DNA of 64,000 bases, from positions 1 to 64,000 of the forward strand of contig JASANE010001431.1 in NCBI GenBank assembly GCA_030248225.1. Direction: 5' to 3'. This document shows positions 12,291 to 24,359 of this stretch, piece by piece. Origin of the DNA: Trileptium ribeirensis. Lineage: Eukaryota; Nematoda; Enoplea; Enoplida; Thoracostomopsidae. Under the pieces are notes generated by a model. That model worked only from the letters and a program-made list of their open reading frames with translations. It made no database searches and was not told the origin of the DNA. The stretch's first letter is position 1; the number at the start of each line of letters is the position of its first letter. Both the position numbers and the translations under genes were made by a program.

Positions 12291-15148
12291 ACAGGTTAGA
12301 CCGGTTTTGCGTTAATTGTAAAAGACACTTGATTGAGCTTTTAAATACTCTCAACGGAACATTACCCATGTTACTCAGTTTAATAGTTAATGTAGTGGCG
12401 TCGATGGAGATAAACACGTGTGGAACAAAGGTAACAGCGATTACCCCGTGATGCTCTTGTATTAAATATTGACATCTAATTGTGGGAACCGCAGAATTGA
12501 AGCCAAAGATAAAATAATTTATTTATAAACACGAAATGTTCATCTTGTCACTTTGATTTGTTTTCGCAAGATTACGCAGCATATATATTTAATAACATCG
12601 TGTTCATGCTATAATGTATAATTTACAAACTATACCTCTGCCTAAAATAGGTGCCATATTTTATTGTCGGGATGAATAATTAAAATGTAACTTATGGAAC
12701 AGAAATATTTGTTGTATTTTGTAGGGAGTAGATGTTGGGCATAGGTGTTCCAGAGGTGGCCCAAAAACCGCCGCCCGACGCCACCTTTAGCGGCTGCCCT
12801 ATGTTATGGTTATCAGCTTAAAGTGGAGCACGACAAACATGTTGAATTTATTACATATATATTTGGCGAAATTTGCAAACATAAATAATTAACAAATTAA
12901 CAAATTTCCCACTGTTGCACAAAAGGAAGAATTATGATTTATATTTTGCGATGCTTATTTCACGGCTTAAAATAAATTCACAGGAATTTCTTTTCGATTA
13001 TACAATTTTTGTTAATCGCTGTGTATACAGCTTTTAATCAAGGTTTGGCAAGTTTTCTTAAAACATCAGTTGAACTTTATTGACCTTAACGAATTTTAAC
13101 CAGAAGGATAGTTTAGGTTTTAATTGACGATATAATTAAAAATTGCAGTTCATATTGATGTTATCTTTCATGCTAGAAACATAGATCAGAATTCTTAATT
13201 CAGAAATCTTCATCAGGATATCAACATTCTTTATTTGTGTAAAGTACTTCAGTAATGAAATTATATGCTTTGGATTAAAGGACTAATTAACGGCAGTCTC
13301 AGATAGGACAACTTGTTGGATTCTATGGTTCCCAGAATATTAACACTATACCGGTACCTATGTACTGTCTAATAATGTATATATGAATTATATACATTAA
13401 TGTTCTACTTATTGTATTTTTTATATTAATACCTATATTATTATATATTAATATGCACAATATAATATATAATATTATATTATATGTCATATAATATATA
13501 TAATATATATTATATATGCATATTATATATAAAATACATAATACGAGTTATATGTTATATATAGAAATTATATATTAAAAATATCACATACGTAAGTATT
13601 TGCAATAAACTGTGGCAACAATAAGCTAAAATTATTAAGTGAAGCCCTTGGGCTACGCAAGTAATAATTCGCCATCAACTACGATCAACAATGACATTTT
13701 ATCGTTATGAGCTTTGCAAAATTCTGGTTATTTGTCGCTGCTCAAATCGTGTGTTTAATTCGGAAGAGGCACTGAGCTTGCGAGAGTATAAAAATGTTCT
13801 TTTAAAGACGGTGTCATTCAAAATGGGAAATTTCTCAAAGCATTTAACTCATTGCAATAATTAATTAATTAATGGCCTGTAAGTTGATAAAATTGACGAT
13901 TTGAGCTTTCTGTGAAATATTTTGGACTATTCAATTGTCGTTACAAACATTAATTTTAGGATGTCTCAATATTCATTTTCATGATAAAACAAAAGAGGAA
14001 ATACTATAATATTTACGTTTATAGCATAGAAATTACATCTTGTATGACTTGTTAGTTCGGTTGTATAAAATTTATCGTTTATTAAAAATATCGTCAAGTA
14101 TACAAACACTTGTTAACCATAGCAGCCTTCACATCCGTAACTAATTCTAAGAAAGTTTGAGAAAAACAACTTTCGTTCTACGTTTTTTCGATCAAAAACA
14201 AATACAGAAACTTGCTTGAATATGCAACAATTATTGAGTAAGTTAAGTACAAAAAGTCACGTCAGCGATTGAGAGAGTTGATTATCATTAAAACCATGCT
14301 TACTACCATGACAATTATGTTGGAATTAGTTTCAGTTATAGCATCACATATACGTGCTTTAGTTCATAAAGATAGTATGCACATGCACATAATATACAAT
14401 TTGTTACAAAACTCGGGGTACTTCTAAACAAAAATGGTGTCCTTGGAAACAAATACATGCATAGCTCTACGGCATGTGTAACAAAAGCACTTGACTTATT
14501 TTGACGAATTAATGCAAAGCTGTACGACGTTTTCAATTTTTGTTAGTATGTCTTAGGTATTTTAACTACGGCTAAGTATTGATATTTTCACTTACAGGGC
14601 ATTCATTTACTTCTTAACGCAACTTACTGTGCTTTATAGCTATATCATTATCTATATCATAATATTATGCTACTTTTTTCATAATTTTCGTTACCTATCC
14701 AATGTGTCGATAAATACACCCGTGTTAATAAGTCAACAATCTGTAGGTACCAATATAGGGAGGTAAAAAAAGTTACACTCTATGACTTAGACTACCTGAA
14801 GCCATATATATTTTCCATGACGATCAGAAAACAGCCTTCGGTGCGCGGAGAATTTAAATAGTTGTGAGCAATGCTACAAAGATAAAAAAGGCAAACCGTT
14901 GAAAACGGTTAATTATTAAAGAAAATCGTGCATCTGGGGTAACATTTTTAGTTACTGTTCAGGCCTGTGCTCTCCATCGCGGCTCAACTCTCCCCCTTTA
15001 AGACTATCCACCCATAAGCCGAAGCATATTGGGCGCCTATGATGCAGTGACCCATTCAATGTCTGCCTACACGGATTTGTGTAAGCATGCCGCAGAAAAC
15101 TTGGATTGTCATCATAGTATACATATTCATGTTCCATCAGTTGCACAT
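12291..15148. other. AT-rich stretch without recognisable gene
   Basis: I see no protein signature, RNA gene or clear repeat here apart from the low-complexity block at 13,375-13,600. A small G+C-rich patch at 12,745-12,800 lies within otherwise AT-rich DNA. The 66-codon minus-strand open frame at 14,336-14,536 has no recognisable motif and is probably chance. Confidence 0.5.
13375..13600. repeat. TA-rich low-complexity block
   Basis: Almost uninterrupted TATA/ATAT with interleaved ATTATATA units, capable of folding on itself. Typical simple-sequence DNA. Confidence 0.9.
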
Positions 15149-15197
15149 AATATAATGTTATATCAGGTTATAACATTATATTGCGTTATAACCTGAT
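15149..15197. other. Two overlapping, mutually exclusive hairpins
   Basis: Hairpin one pairs 15,149-15,161 (AATATAATGTTAT) with 15,170-15,182. Hairpin two pairs 15,162-15,174 (ATCAGGTTATAAC) with 15,185-15,197. Both have perfect 13-bp stems. Bases 15,170-15,174 belong to both, so the two folds compete. Confidence 0.8.
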
Positions 15198-15204
15198 GCG
15201 GCTT

Positions 15205-15420
15205 GTAATCAAACTGCATCCGATCCCATTCGATCCGATGCGAACAAATTCAACGCTTACCGTATCCCATGTGTTTTGTCGCAAATCACACCTCCTGCCA
15301 TAAATCCGATAAAATTGTGTATATTCTATCAGATTGGATCAGATCGGATGCAACGTGAAAACAATCTTCTACAGTACGCGTGCAGATTGGAACGATCAAA
15401 GCGGAATGGAACATACATAA
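15205..15420. mobile_element. Possible MITE remnant with GCATCCGATC ends
   Basis: GCATCCGATC near 15,217 is matched in inverted orientation by GATCGGATGC near 15,345, with further CGATCC-rich sequence around both. The arms are short and the target site is unclear, so this is only a candidate non-autonomous DNA transposon. Confidence 0.3.
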
Positions 15421-17549
15421 TGCGAACCCACCCTTATAGAACTTAACTCATTGCTTGGGATTAGAATTAACCTTAAAAACCAAAACATAGCCTGACGTGT
15501 CAGTAGCAGGAGAAGTATTTTATGTCAGAGAATGCGAGGACATGAAAACAATATCGTACATAGCTTGGCTAAGCATTAGACTAAGATAATATGACTAAGA
15601 TAATCTGGAAGAAGTTTTGGAAAATACTATTATATCATATATTTTGAATGAATTACAACTCCAAAAATATATTTTTATCACGACTGGCCTGGTAGAGTTC
15701 CACAATTTACATCACAGAGACTAGGAAGAATCATACCGATCGGCTTCATGCAAAAAATGCCTTTTGTTTTGCCATAATCCTAAGTAAGATTGTAAGAATT
15801 CAACCCCTTCGCCACCTGCGCCTTAGGCGTGCGTAAAATTATGGGAAAATTGACAAAAATTGGGGAAAATATGGTAAAAATTGGCATGAATTAGCAAATA
15901 GTGATGAAACGTTAGAGGATTTCCCCGGCGAGTCAGCTGCGCCTTCATCAGCCGACGGACATTGGACAGAAATCGCATATTCGTAGCACTTCTGAACTTT
16001 CGAAATGGAAATGCTTTTTCATGGAAACCAGATACCAATTTAGTGAAAGCTTACAATAAACATACTCGAGCAGAAATCCAAAAATTCTAACTACTAGCTA
16101 TGTACAAGTATATAAGTGGTATTTTTAGGTTTTAGTTTATTGTTAAAACAAACAACCAACAAAGACTGGTTGCTATTATTTATCTACTGCCAATAATATA
16201 AGTTTATCCTTAATACGATTAGACAGTAAAACTTTGAGGATTGAGTTTAGAACGAAGCCGACAAACCAAGATTCTTTGACAAACACACATGGAGTTAAGT
16301 TCACTTTTTGTGCCTTTTATTATTTTTGTAATTCTATTCTTAGAAATGGTGTAAATATTAACAAACCATTGGCCTAGGCGAATATTATATATTATATTAT
16401 TGATTAAAATATCAAAGATTCGCTTTGTACAATTGTTCGACGTTCAAGTTATAATGTCCCAAACAAAACCTATGTACCCCACACAGTAGGCCGGCCCACT
16501 CTCGGAAAAAAGTGTTTTAGACACCCTCAATTTTAATTTATTTTTAAATGGTAATTGGCCATGGTTATTGCCACTTTTCGACGATACCATGCACACCGTG
16601 TCTTCTTTAATGGGCGGTATAACCTTGTCAACAAGTATATGGTCCGGATACAAATATCAAGATTTGGAAAAATAGCTACGCAGCACAACTAACTCACACC
16701 GGATTAGCTGCAGACGACATCCGTTACTGTTAACTCGCGCAAAATTAGTAGCTCAAGGTGTGCATGACACTGTAAACAAAAACGTTGTAGCTATAGGTGC
16801 TCCGCACACTCTCGGAAAATGATTTACTGTGCGAGTGTGATCCTGAGTGTATTGGGTGTGTTCTAAACAGTGGGGTCGTGACTACAGGGGGACAAAGGTT
16901 CCAAACAGTGGGTACATTACAGTGTGAACACCTCAAAACTCTTGGTGTTAAATTTATAAGCTTAAAATAAATATCAAAAATTATTCATATAACCAGATTG
17001 ATGAATTTTCGCAATATTCTATTCGGCGGGCAATGTAGCTGTGCAATTAGCCTTTTGTTTGTGTCTCCTCGACTCGATGGGTTTTTTCCAAATTCTCACA
17101 AAACAACTACGAATTTTAGACATTTTGTTCTGATCATTTGGAGTACCTCAACATTTTAGGTGATAAATCTTGTGAAAGGGTTCTGGTGGAACTATGGAGA
17201 CATCAATTTTCCTCAGAATTCTCTCACTGAAGCCTCAGAGAATTCTCTCACAAATTGGCTAATAGATATATTTGCCGTGACAATTATATATTATCGGCCT
17301 TTAGCCCATAATTTAAAACGCTACCTCAAATAGAAATTTTCAAAATTTAAACCAAGTAAATATCTTACTTGCTATAAGTAAACGATACGTCTATAATAAG
17401 GTCATTCATTTAATGACATAGATACGCTGGTTGCATTGCATTATACCAATATAAAAATATCGTTAAACCTGTGGCGCGCTGTAGTGGACTAAAATAATAA
17501 TTTTTGGTATAAACATAGTTAAGATTTGTACCTTTTTATATTAGTTGTT
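15421..17549. other. AT-rich stretch without recognisable gene
   Basis: Apart from the dispersed module at 15,795-15,910 and a short segment at 17,045-17,165 that resembles 31,600-31,720, nothing is recognised. Open frames here (for example 16,444-16,653 minus) are short and featureless. Confidence 0.45.
15795..15910. repeat. Dispersed AAATTGGC/GGGAAAATT module
   Basis: A run of degenerate 15-20-bp units such as GGGAAAATTGACAAAAATTG, adjacent to a GC-rich box (GCGCCTTAGGCG). It is the inverted counterpart of modules at 20,465, 23,215 and 9,480, and has the same orientation as 50,150 and 1,470. Confidence 0.55.
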
Positions 17550-17950
17550 CGAGCGTTAGAGAGGTTTGAATGCATCTATAGGTTTTCGGCATTGTGGATT
17601 GCAGTAAAAGCAGTTTCGTTTTCTCAGTATATATAAAATAGAGCAATAGTTAGACACCTACAACGTAAAAAATGACGATTCAAATTGTTTTTCTTAAAAG
17701 TTGTGATTTCTAAATTTCGAACTTTTCATCCTCTTGATCGCCTGAGGAAGAAATAAGGAGCCCTACGGTTTTGTTATATGTCGAAACTGCCAGTATCCTT
17801 TCCATTAATATATTGTTTGTGTATTGTTGTTATTTTGAGCCTTTAAAGGAGGATCAGGAATCGCAATTTGGAACCTTTCGATAGTCGCTAACCACCAGTT
17901 AGCTACATCCGCTCAATCTACCCTCACTGCCCCAGTAACTAGTAGCTGTT
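17550..17950 (+). repeat. Dispersed repeat, copy A
   Basis: It aligns by eye with 32,045-32,410: GAGGTTTGAATGCATCTATAGG versus the matching GAGGGTTTGCACGAGTCTATAGG region, then GTAAAAGCA, CCTACAACGTAAAAA and a TATTGTTGTTATT segment in the same order. The function of the parent repeat is unknown. Confidence 0.6.
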
Positions 17951-18817
17951 GGCTTGAAAACCCTAGGTCCTAGGTCACAGCAAACATTAATTCGGTCGCC
18001 GCTGCTGCGTTAGTTTGAAGTGTTTGAAAGAAGCACCATAATTACGCAAACGAAATTACCCAAATTCAGTGACGGTGGCTAGAAGCCCAAGATAGAAACT
18101 TTTCATTGGCTACTGCCGATTGCGAATGCACCTTCAAAATCTAACTTTTATGACTACTATTTAAAGATTCAAATATTGTTTATTATATACTTTATCTAGT
18201 CAGTACTCTAAGCATTTTTATATTCTATTGTTATATTTTTTCTAATTAAACTGCGACTATCAACCCAACAGTCACAGCGAAGCATCTAATTATATTATTA
18301 GACCGGTAATCATTCTCATATTATTGACTGTTTTATAAAAACACGTGACCGAGATGTTATGGTTAACTTTCCATCATAATTATTCTTAATATCTAGTATC
18401 AATATACCAAGGACTAGATCAAAAACAACCTTCGACAAATATTATAGAATCAGACTTTATCTACCTCTTCAAAGCTAATAGATTAAAGATTCTTTATATG
18501 GGAATTTTGCAGTGATGGAGCTGTATGGCGCCGCTAATTTCAGCCTTGGATCAAACTTTATATAGCCGGTTCGGCCTTTCGATTCAACGACAACATCCGA
18601 CACTTAAAACTACATCTTTAACCACCACGTTTCTGTAAACACGTCCATATGTAAAGTGCCTAATACCATAAATTATAGCTACGTTAGATCAGTATATTTA
18701 TGTTCTACAGGTTATAAAACTCAACAACAAAGTTACAGCAGACGACTGACACGCCAAATACAGCCAGATTTATGGCGAATTCAATTCGGCTTACAAGAAC
18801 ATAAATGTGGGCTTTAA

Positions 18818-19056
18818 TCCTTTCATGCAACTAGGTCCAAATGAACCAAAGCACATTGCGAGTCGCTGTATTTACTGAATTTCTAGTATGTCGTGCGTTG
18901 TTATTCACTCACGTTGTGAGGCTCCTTAAGGAAATGAGCAAAGCTCAGTGGCTTGCCCACACAAGTTTCACCCGGACGTTCCGGGCTTGGTCTCTGGCAC
19001 AGGCTTGAGTTTGTCATACATTTCACGATACACAAATTAATTCGGGCACGAAAGGG
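18818..19056 (+). mobile_element. tRNA-box/TTAA repeat family, single copy
   Basis: A 239-bp unit that starts TCCTTTCATGC, ends GGGCACGAAAGGG and is flanked by TTAA at 18,814-18,817 and 19,057-19,060. Internally it matches the 296-bp array at 54.9-56.0 kb block by block: GCACATTGCGA, TGTGAGGCTCCTTAAGGAA, AAGCTCAGTGG (A-box-like), ACACAAGTTTCACCC, CTCTGGCACAGGCTT and ACGATACACAAATTAATTCG. The B-box region is mutated. It is more diverged than the array copies, so it is probably an older insertion. Confidence 0.8.
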
Positions 19057-19499
19057 TTAAAAGTAAATTTGATACCTAGAAAACGTGTCAAAATTCAACT
19101 AAGGTTGTAGAATATTTTGGTACTATGTATGTTGAAGCAATGTGTGAGAAGAGTGTTCTTAAAAACTCAAAACCTGGAGCACCGATTTGGACAATAGTAT
19201 AAAGAAATTGTTTACTACCAGCGAAACATTCTGATCAGGAAAACGTGGATTCCAATGTTTCATTAAACGACGGAGGCTAATTTTAACAGTTAGTTATAGC
19301 TAGTTTCAAACGCTTTGCGGTAATTGTTAACTTATTATAGTGACGATTATATCCGCAAAAGCTAATATACCCAAGGTAGTTACTGCAAAACGGTGACTCC
19401 TATATCCGGACGCTAAGTATAGATGCTGCATAAGGCCGTCCCGCAAATTTACCCATTGCGTTACTAAACTTAGACTCCACCAATTATCCTACTTTTTAA
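19057..19499. other. Unassigned AT-rich sequence
   Basis: Nothing recognised in this stretch. Confidence 0.4.
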
Positions 19500-19850
19500 A
19501 AGCCAGTATTGAATCATACACCTTTTTATAGAAAAATTTGAATTTTCGCCAACCCAAAATTTGCAAAATCAAGTCTAAGTGCAAGAGGTAATTTCCTTGT
19601 GCTCGAAAGACAATTTTGGCGATTATAAATTCGCAGAAATTCGGTTCCCAAATAACCCGCTTAATTCAAATTTGGCAAATTTTCGTGCCCAAAATTTTTG
19701 ATAATTTTACTCGAATTTTTTGTAAACGCAAAAGGGCTGGATTTCATTCGCAGAACAGTGAATTCGAGAATAGCCTTCCACCGAATTTCAATTGGCCAAA
19801 ACGCGTTACGTAACCACGTTTATGCGAAATTATAAAATAGGATGGCTAGT
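19500..19850 (+). repeat. Dispersed repeat shared with 37,300-37,650
   Basis: Shared blocks in the same order include CAATTTTGGCGATT, AAATTTGCAAAAT-like sequence, GCAGAATTTCAG-like sequence, CCAAAAACCGTTTCGTA-like sequence and TGCGATATTACAAAATA-like sequence. The open frame at 19,616-19,813 lies inside this repeat and has no known domain. Confidence 0.55.
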
Positions 19851-21299
19851 AGGAGAATTCTAAGTTTACTCGCATATAATACTAGTTATGAACATTTTGG
19901 TTTTCTAAATAAAAAAGAAAATGTCGATAACTCATCAGTATGACTTCTTATGCATAAATACGTCTGCATTTGATATCAAAGCGACATCTTTATCTAAGTA
20001 TAGACACCATGAGCTTCATTTTAAAGCCCATATATTCATTTTTCTTAATGGTTTATCCCAGCAATATATATGGGCAATTACGAATATGCTAGTATATCGT
20101 TATAATTTTAGCAAAATACACAGACCACAAGCTGTCGTGTTTTGTTTGTCTGTCGTGATAAACTGTTTTGACTCAAAAATTTTGAAGTACCCCAAACATT
20201 TCACTTTCGAAGGAAAGTAGACAATGTTACCACAATTTTCTAAAGCATGGTTACAAACGTTACGGAGTTTACGCACCGGACAAATATAGTAATTTTCGAC
20301 ATGCGACTTCATAAGACCAAGGTTCAGTTGTCTAATACTGGTACTGCTACACTGGCTAATATATATTTTACCTTAATCTAAATATAAACATTGTCGGAAC
20401 CTGATACACTTATTTGTAATGAGCAAATTTGCGTGGCTCAGTCTTTCAAAATGCACTTTTGTTTGTTCTTTTTTCTGTTTATTACAATTTTTTCAAATTT
20501 TTGTCAATTTACGCTAATTTGTACCAAATTTTTTTGTCAGAATTTGCCTAATTTCCCGCCTACGCCAACAAATGTACATTACTGCTTGCCTACAAAATAA
20601 ATTGTCGCGGGCTAGCTTTTTGATACAATCGCCAAAACTAGAAATTTGCCAGAAATTGGTCTTGTGTAGCGATATTTTTTCCGAAAACATTACTAAAGTT
20701 GAAAAACATTCTATTTTTATCTAACTTGAGAAAATGTGTTGGTTGTGAACAAACATATTTTACATGCAGAGACAGTGAATACTGCCAGCGATTCATTCGA
20801 ACACAAACCAAAAGTATCCATATCATGTCAACAACATAAAACTCTGCGATTAGAGGCTGTGCCGTTGACACAGATGTCCCAAACAACATCTTTGTTTTGC
20901 TGTAACATGTTTACTATGTTAAAATTTGTTGTCGTAAAAAATGGGACCCTGTTAGACTTCTAAATTGCATATCTCATGAATATGAGACTGAACCCCCGCA
21001 TATATCAATCACTCTTTAAATGGCGCTGGAGGTTTTTAATAGAATAGAAGCGACATAATACACCTGTCACGTATATTATGCTATTTTGTTCAACACATCT
21101 ATACTATTTATAAACAAAACACTCCTTAAAATTGTTAAAATCTATATTGTTATTAAAATTCAAACGTCGAAGAAATGTCACTTAGCTTAGCAATAAATTA
21201 GATAACTCAGCTTTAGCAAAAACCAAATTGAATTATTTATTAATAAAAATAACATTTCGTCAAGATAACCCTAGCAACCCTGGGCGTTTTACAATATCG
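19851..21299. other. AT-rich stretch with several uninformative open frames
   Basis: Open frames of 60-100 codons occur on both strands (for example 19,921-20,220 plus and 20,638-20,889 minus). They overlap each other in opposite directions, are rich in Phe, Ile, Lys and Asn, and show no motif I recognise. The dispersed T-rich module at 20,465-20,600 falls here. Confidence 0.4.
20465..20600. repeat. Dispersed TTTTTGCCAATTT module
   Basis: A T-rich run of degenerate units (CAAATTTTTGTCAATTTACG, GTACCAAATTTTTTTGTC, ATTTGCCTAATTTCCCGCC). It follows the same pattern as 9,480-9,610 and 23,215-23,330. Confidence 0.5.
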
Positions 21300-21800
21300 A
21301 TACGAATTGTAGCCTTTTAAATTAAGACAGTTTTGCGCACGCCTCCCAACATTTTAAACTATTGTCAGAGGTAATTAACCGAAAGATGAAGATTTTTATA
21401 CAATCCTCTTCTAGTAGTCGTGAGCTACCAGTTTTGCTGGTTTGTGTAAGAACAGCCGTTTTCGAGTTGTGAGCCCAATATAAAAGAATACTGAAACTGA
21501 GTTTTCAAAATTTTTCCAATGTGATTTTCTTAGTTGCTAGGATTGAACGATGTGTTTATGGGATTATTATTATTTATCCATACACTTGTTGGAGTCACTG
21601 TCATAAATTCATACGCAGTGTACTTTTAAACACTGTGGAACACTGCACAACAGGAATACAATGCTAGATTTCTGAATCAAAAAGTTAAATTTTGCCGCTT
21701 TCTCAATTTAGCTATAGCAGAAGGTTAGAATGGGTATAAGTTTTGGGTCTTGCTGAGTGCGATAAAAGAAATTGTGTTTGCGTGGAATGTATCAAATTGG
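21300..21800 (+). repeat. Dispersed repeat, copy B
   Basis: Blocks match 31,690-32,130 in order: ACAGCCGTTTTCGAG versus GCAGCCGTTTTCAAG, TTGCTAGGATTGAACGATGTG versus TTGCTAGGGGTGAACCATGTG, and GCGATAAAAGAAATTGTGTT versus GCGATAAAAGCAATTGTGTT. The family is unknown. Confidence 0.65.
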
Positions 21801-21904
21801 ACAAGCTCTAAGTCAACGTATGACGCTTTGAATTAAAAATCCTGCTTAAAAGTCGTTATATATTTAAAACTTTCCATTTTTTGTTCGTTTGGCTGACTGT
21901 TTAA

Positions 21905-22082
21905 CTAATACAGTTCCTTGACAGAGCTCGATAGGAGCCTTAAGGTTTCGTGCACTAGTCCCGAAATAGCTCATTAGTTAGTAAACGTGACTTTAGCCCG
22001 AACGCTCGGGGTTCGATGCCTCGCGGCGATCAATAATTTTGCATCGTTTCTCAACATGTAAATTAATTCACGGCGTAAAATA
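21905..22082 (+). mobile_element. Probable diverged member of the tRNA-box repeat family
   Basis: TAGCTCATTAGT at 21,967 (A-box-like) and GGTTCGATGCC at 22,010-22,020 (B-box-like) are spaced as in a tRNA gene. A tail resembling ACATGTAAATTAATTC follows, comparable to the family tail at 55.1 kb. GGAGCCTTAAGG lies upstream, as expected for the family's CCTTAAGG palindrome. TTAA occurs at both proposed borders (21,901 and 22,083), but the terminal repeats are not convincing. An isolated tRNA-derived SINE is the alternative. Confidence 0.5.
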
Positions 22083-22086
22083 TTAA

Positions 22087-24359
22087 TAAACAAACAAACA
22101 GTTCTAAGGCTTTAATATGAAAATAGTCGTATCGCTGCCCTTATTGTTTTACTGATGAATTATTCTGTTCCTGGGACTTTGTAGTGAGCTTAAGATAACC
22201 ATTTTGGAACATGGATATAGTCGTATAATACATGCTAGCCGCACATACTCTGCTTTCACTCTATGGTAAATAAATAGCATACATAGCATACTAGGTGAAT
22301 CGGGTGATAAGATCGCAACTACGGACCACAATACTTGAAAATATTAATTTTTATAACGTAAACTAACTGAAAAGTTGGTTTTATTAACAAGCTAATATGC
22401 GTAAGCTATATGGTGGTTGATGATCACGACATATATGCTAAATTTAACACGGATGACAAGCCAAAGATAAGATCCTTATATGAGTTTTAGACTAACTCTA
22501 TATATGAGCCTTACCCTGAGCTAAGGGTCTTTAATGAGTCATAGACTATGCTTAAAACTAACTAGGGAGCTGTCACCTCGAACCGTACGCAATTAAAGAT
22601 GTTCTTTTTAAAGATATATAACGGTACATCGTTCAGCTAGACTTGGCACCAACTAGGAATCTAAACTTTAAAAGCGCAGCGATTCACATCATATAACAAT
22701 TTAGAATCCTAATGAGAATCAATCTGCTGTTGGGTTATGCGTGTCACCAAATTCACCGTAATAAAATGTAGTGACGCCCAGTTATCAGAATGGTGTACTG
22801 ATTATATTATATATGCTAGTGACAATATTTCTTAATATATCCACTAATTTCTGATCAGGATTTGGACAATCACATAGGCCATGAGTCGGAATTATGTTAT
22901 TTTGAACTAAAATGACTAGGAGTTCAGGTGTTATCATCTGTAACTTCCTAATTATTAAAAAACCGATTTCGATAAAATTTCTATAGTTTTATCATCTTAA
23001 GCGAGATATATACCTGTAACATAATGTAGTCATGAATATTCTATAAACTAGAATTATAACAATCACATTAAGCACATTTATGACATTTAGTTTTTAATTA
23101 TATCGTTGAACAAAACTACCTAATACCTGCAACTGTCGCAGGTCCATCGGCTTACGCGTTTCGTTGACGGTTGGGTCGTCGGGGGCGAAGTCCTTAGAGG
23201 GCAGGGTAGACCATTCGCAGATATTTTTGCAAATAATACCAAATTTTTGCCAATTTTACCTCAACTTTCGCCGATCTCATCCCAGTTTTTCCCAAAATTT
23301 TTCGCAGCACACCAAGGCTTAGGATGATGAGGGGTGCAACCCTTTAGGGGTTAACCCCTCTATCGACACCTATGCTAATACCTCTTGTATAATTGTAGAT
23401 TTCCCGCAAAAATCAACATCAGAAGTGCTTACAGAAATTTCCCAGTATATTCATTGTTTCATTAGATTCGATTGGATTTCTGTTCAGTGTAAATTTGTAT
23501 TAATCAACGAACGTAAGTAGATAATCACGTATATACAGTATTTGACCTAACCGGTGAGATGCAGTGTAGGCCTATTCACAATTTGCACCTGTCTATATAA
23601 AGTAGGGTATGGCTTGCTAGCACAAGTTATTTTAAAAGTTCCAAACACGAAAAGGATACTGCAATGTGATCAATTTCGATTATTTTGTTGCAAACTTGTC
23701 ATACATAAATTGATCAAATACACCCCAATACTATTGTAATTCTTTGTATATAATGTATAATGAACTTAAATGCAACAGTTTATACAACGCAGCCACGAAC
23801 TGTGATCCTGGTAAGGTAACAGGATGGGTTATATATATATTGCTAAATGTTCGAAGCATTGCCCCAGTCGTTGACAACTAAAGCACACTTGTTTGAAATG
23901 TTCAGCTTCATCAATTTTTACTGGAAACCAGTCGAATCGAAATTTTCAAGATTCAAAATTATAACAAGTAAGAAACATATTTTTAATTAACCGCAGCACC
24001 AGAAATGAAGACAAACTTGGGTGGTCTACACTCGATGCGTGGCGACTAGATGTGGTTTGCGTTACTCAGTTTTACTAATGGATGCAGAAAACAGAATGTT
24101 ATTTCAGGCCTACAGGCGAACTATGAAATTTCGAAATACGCCATGGCGATACATATAGCAACGAGCCGTTAAATTCTTGTCTTTTGAACCCCTTCACAGT
24201 TTCATAAACACAGCGATGTCACAACAATGCATTTAGGTAAATTCACGTATATTTTTAGCATTCCGAAACCCTAGGAACTCTATTTTTCCTTCAATTTATC
24301 TTTCTACAAACAGCAAACCCACGGTTCTATTTTCTCGTTGATTTAAAACGTACAATTCC
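22087..24359. other. Stretch without recognisable gene
   Basis: Apart from the dispersed module at 23,215-23,330 and its GC-rich neighbour (CGTCGGGGGCGAAG near 23,178), no coding or RNA signature is seen. Confidence 0.45.
23215..23330. repeat. Dispersed TTTTTGCCAATTT module
   Basis: Degenerate units (CAAATTTTTGCCAATTTTAC, CCCAGTTTTTCCCAAAATTT) run into TTCGCAGCACACCAAGGC. The arrangement copies 9,540-9,605, where the same run leads into GGCGCGCCTTTGGCGC. Confidence 0.55.
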
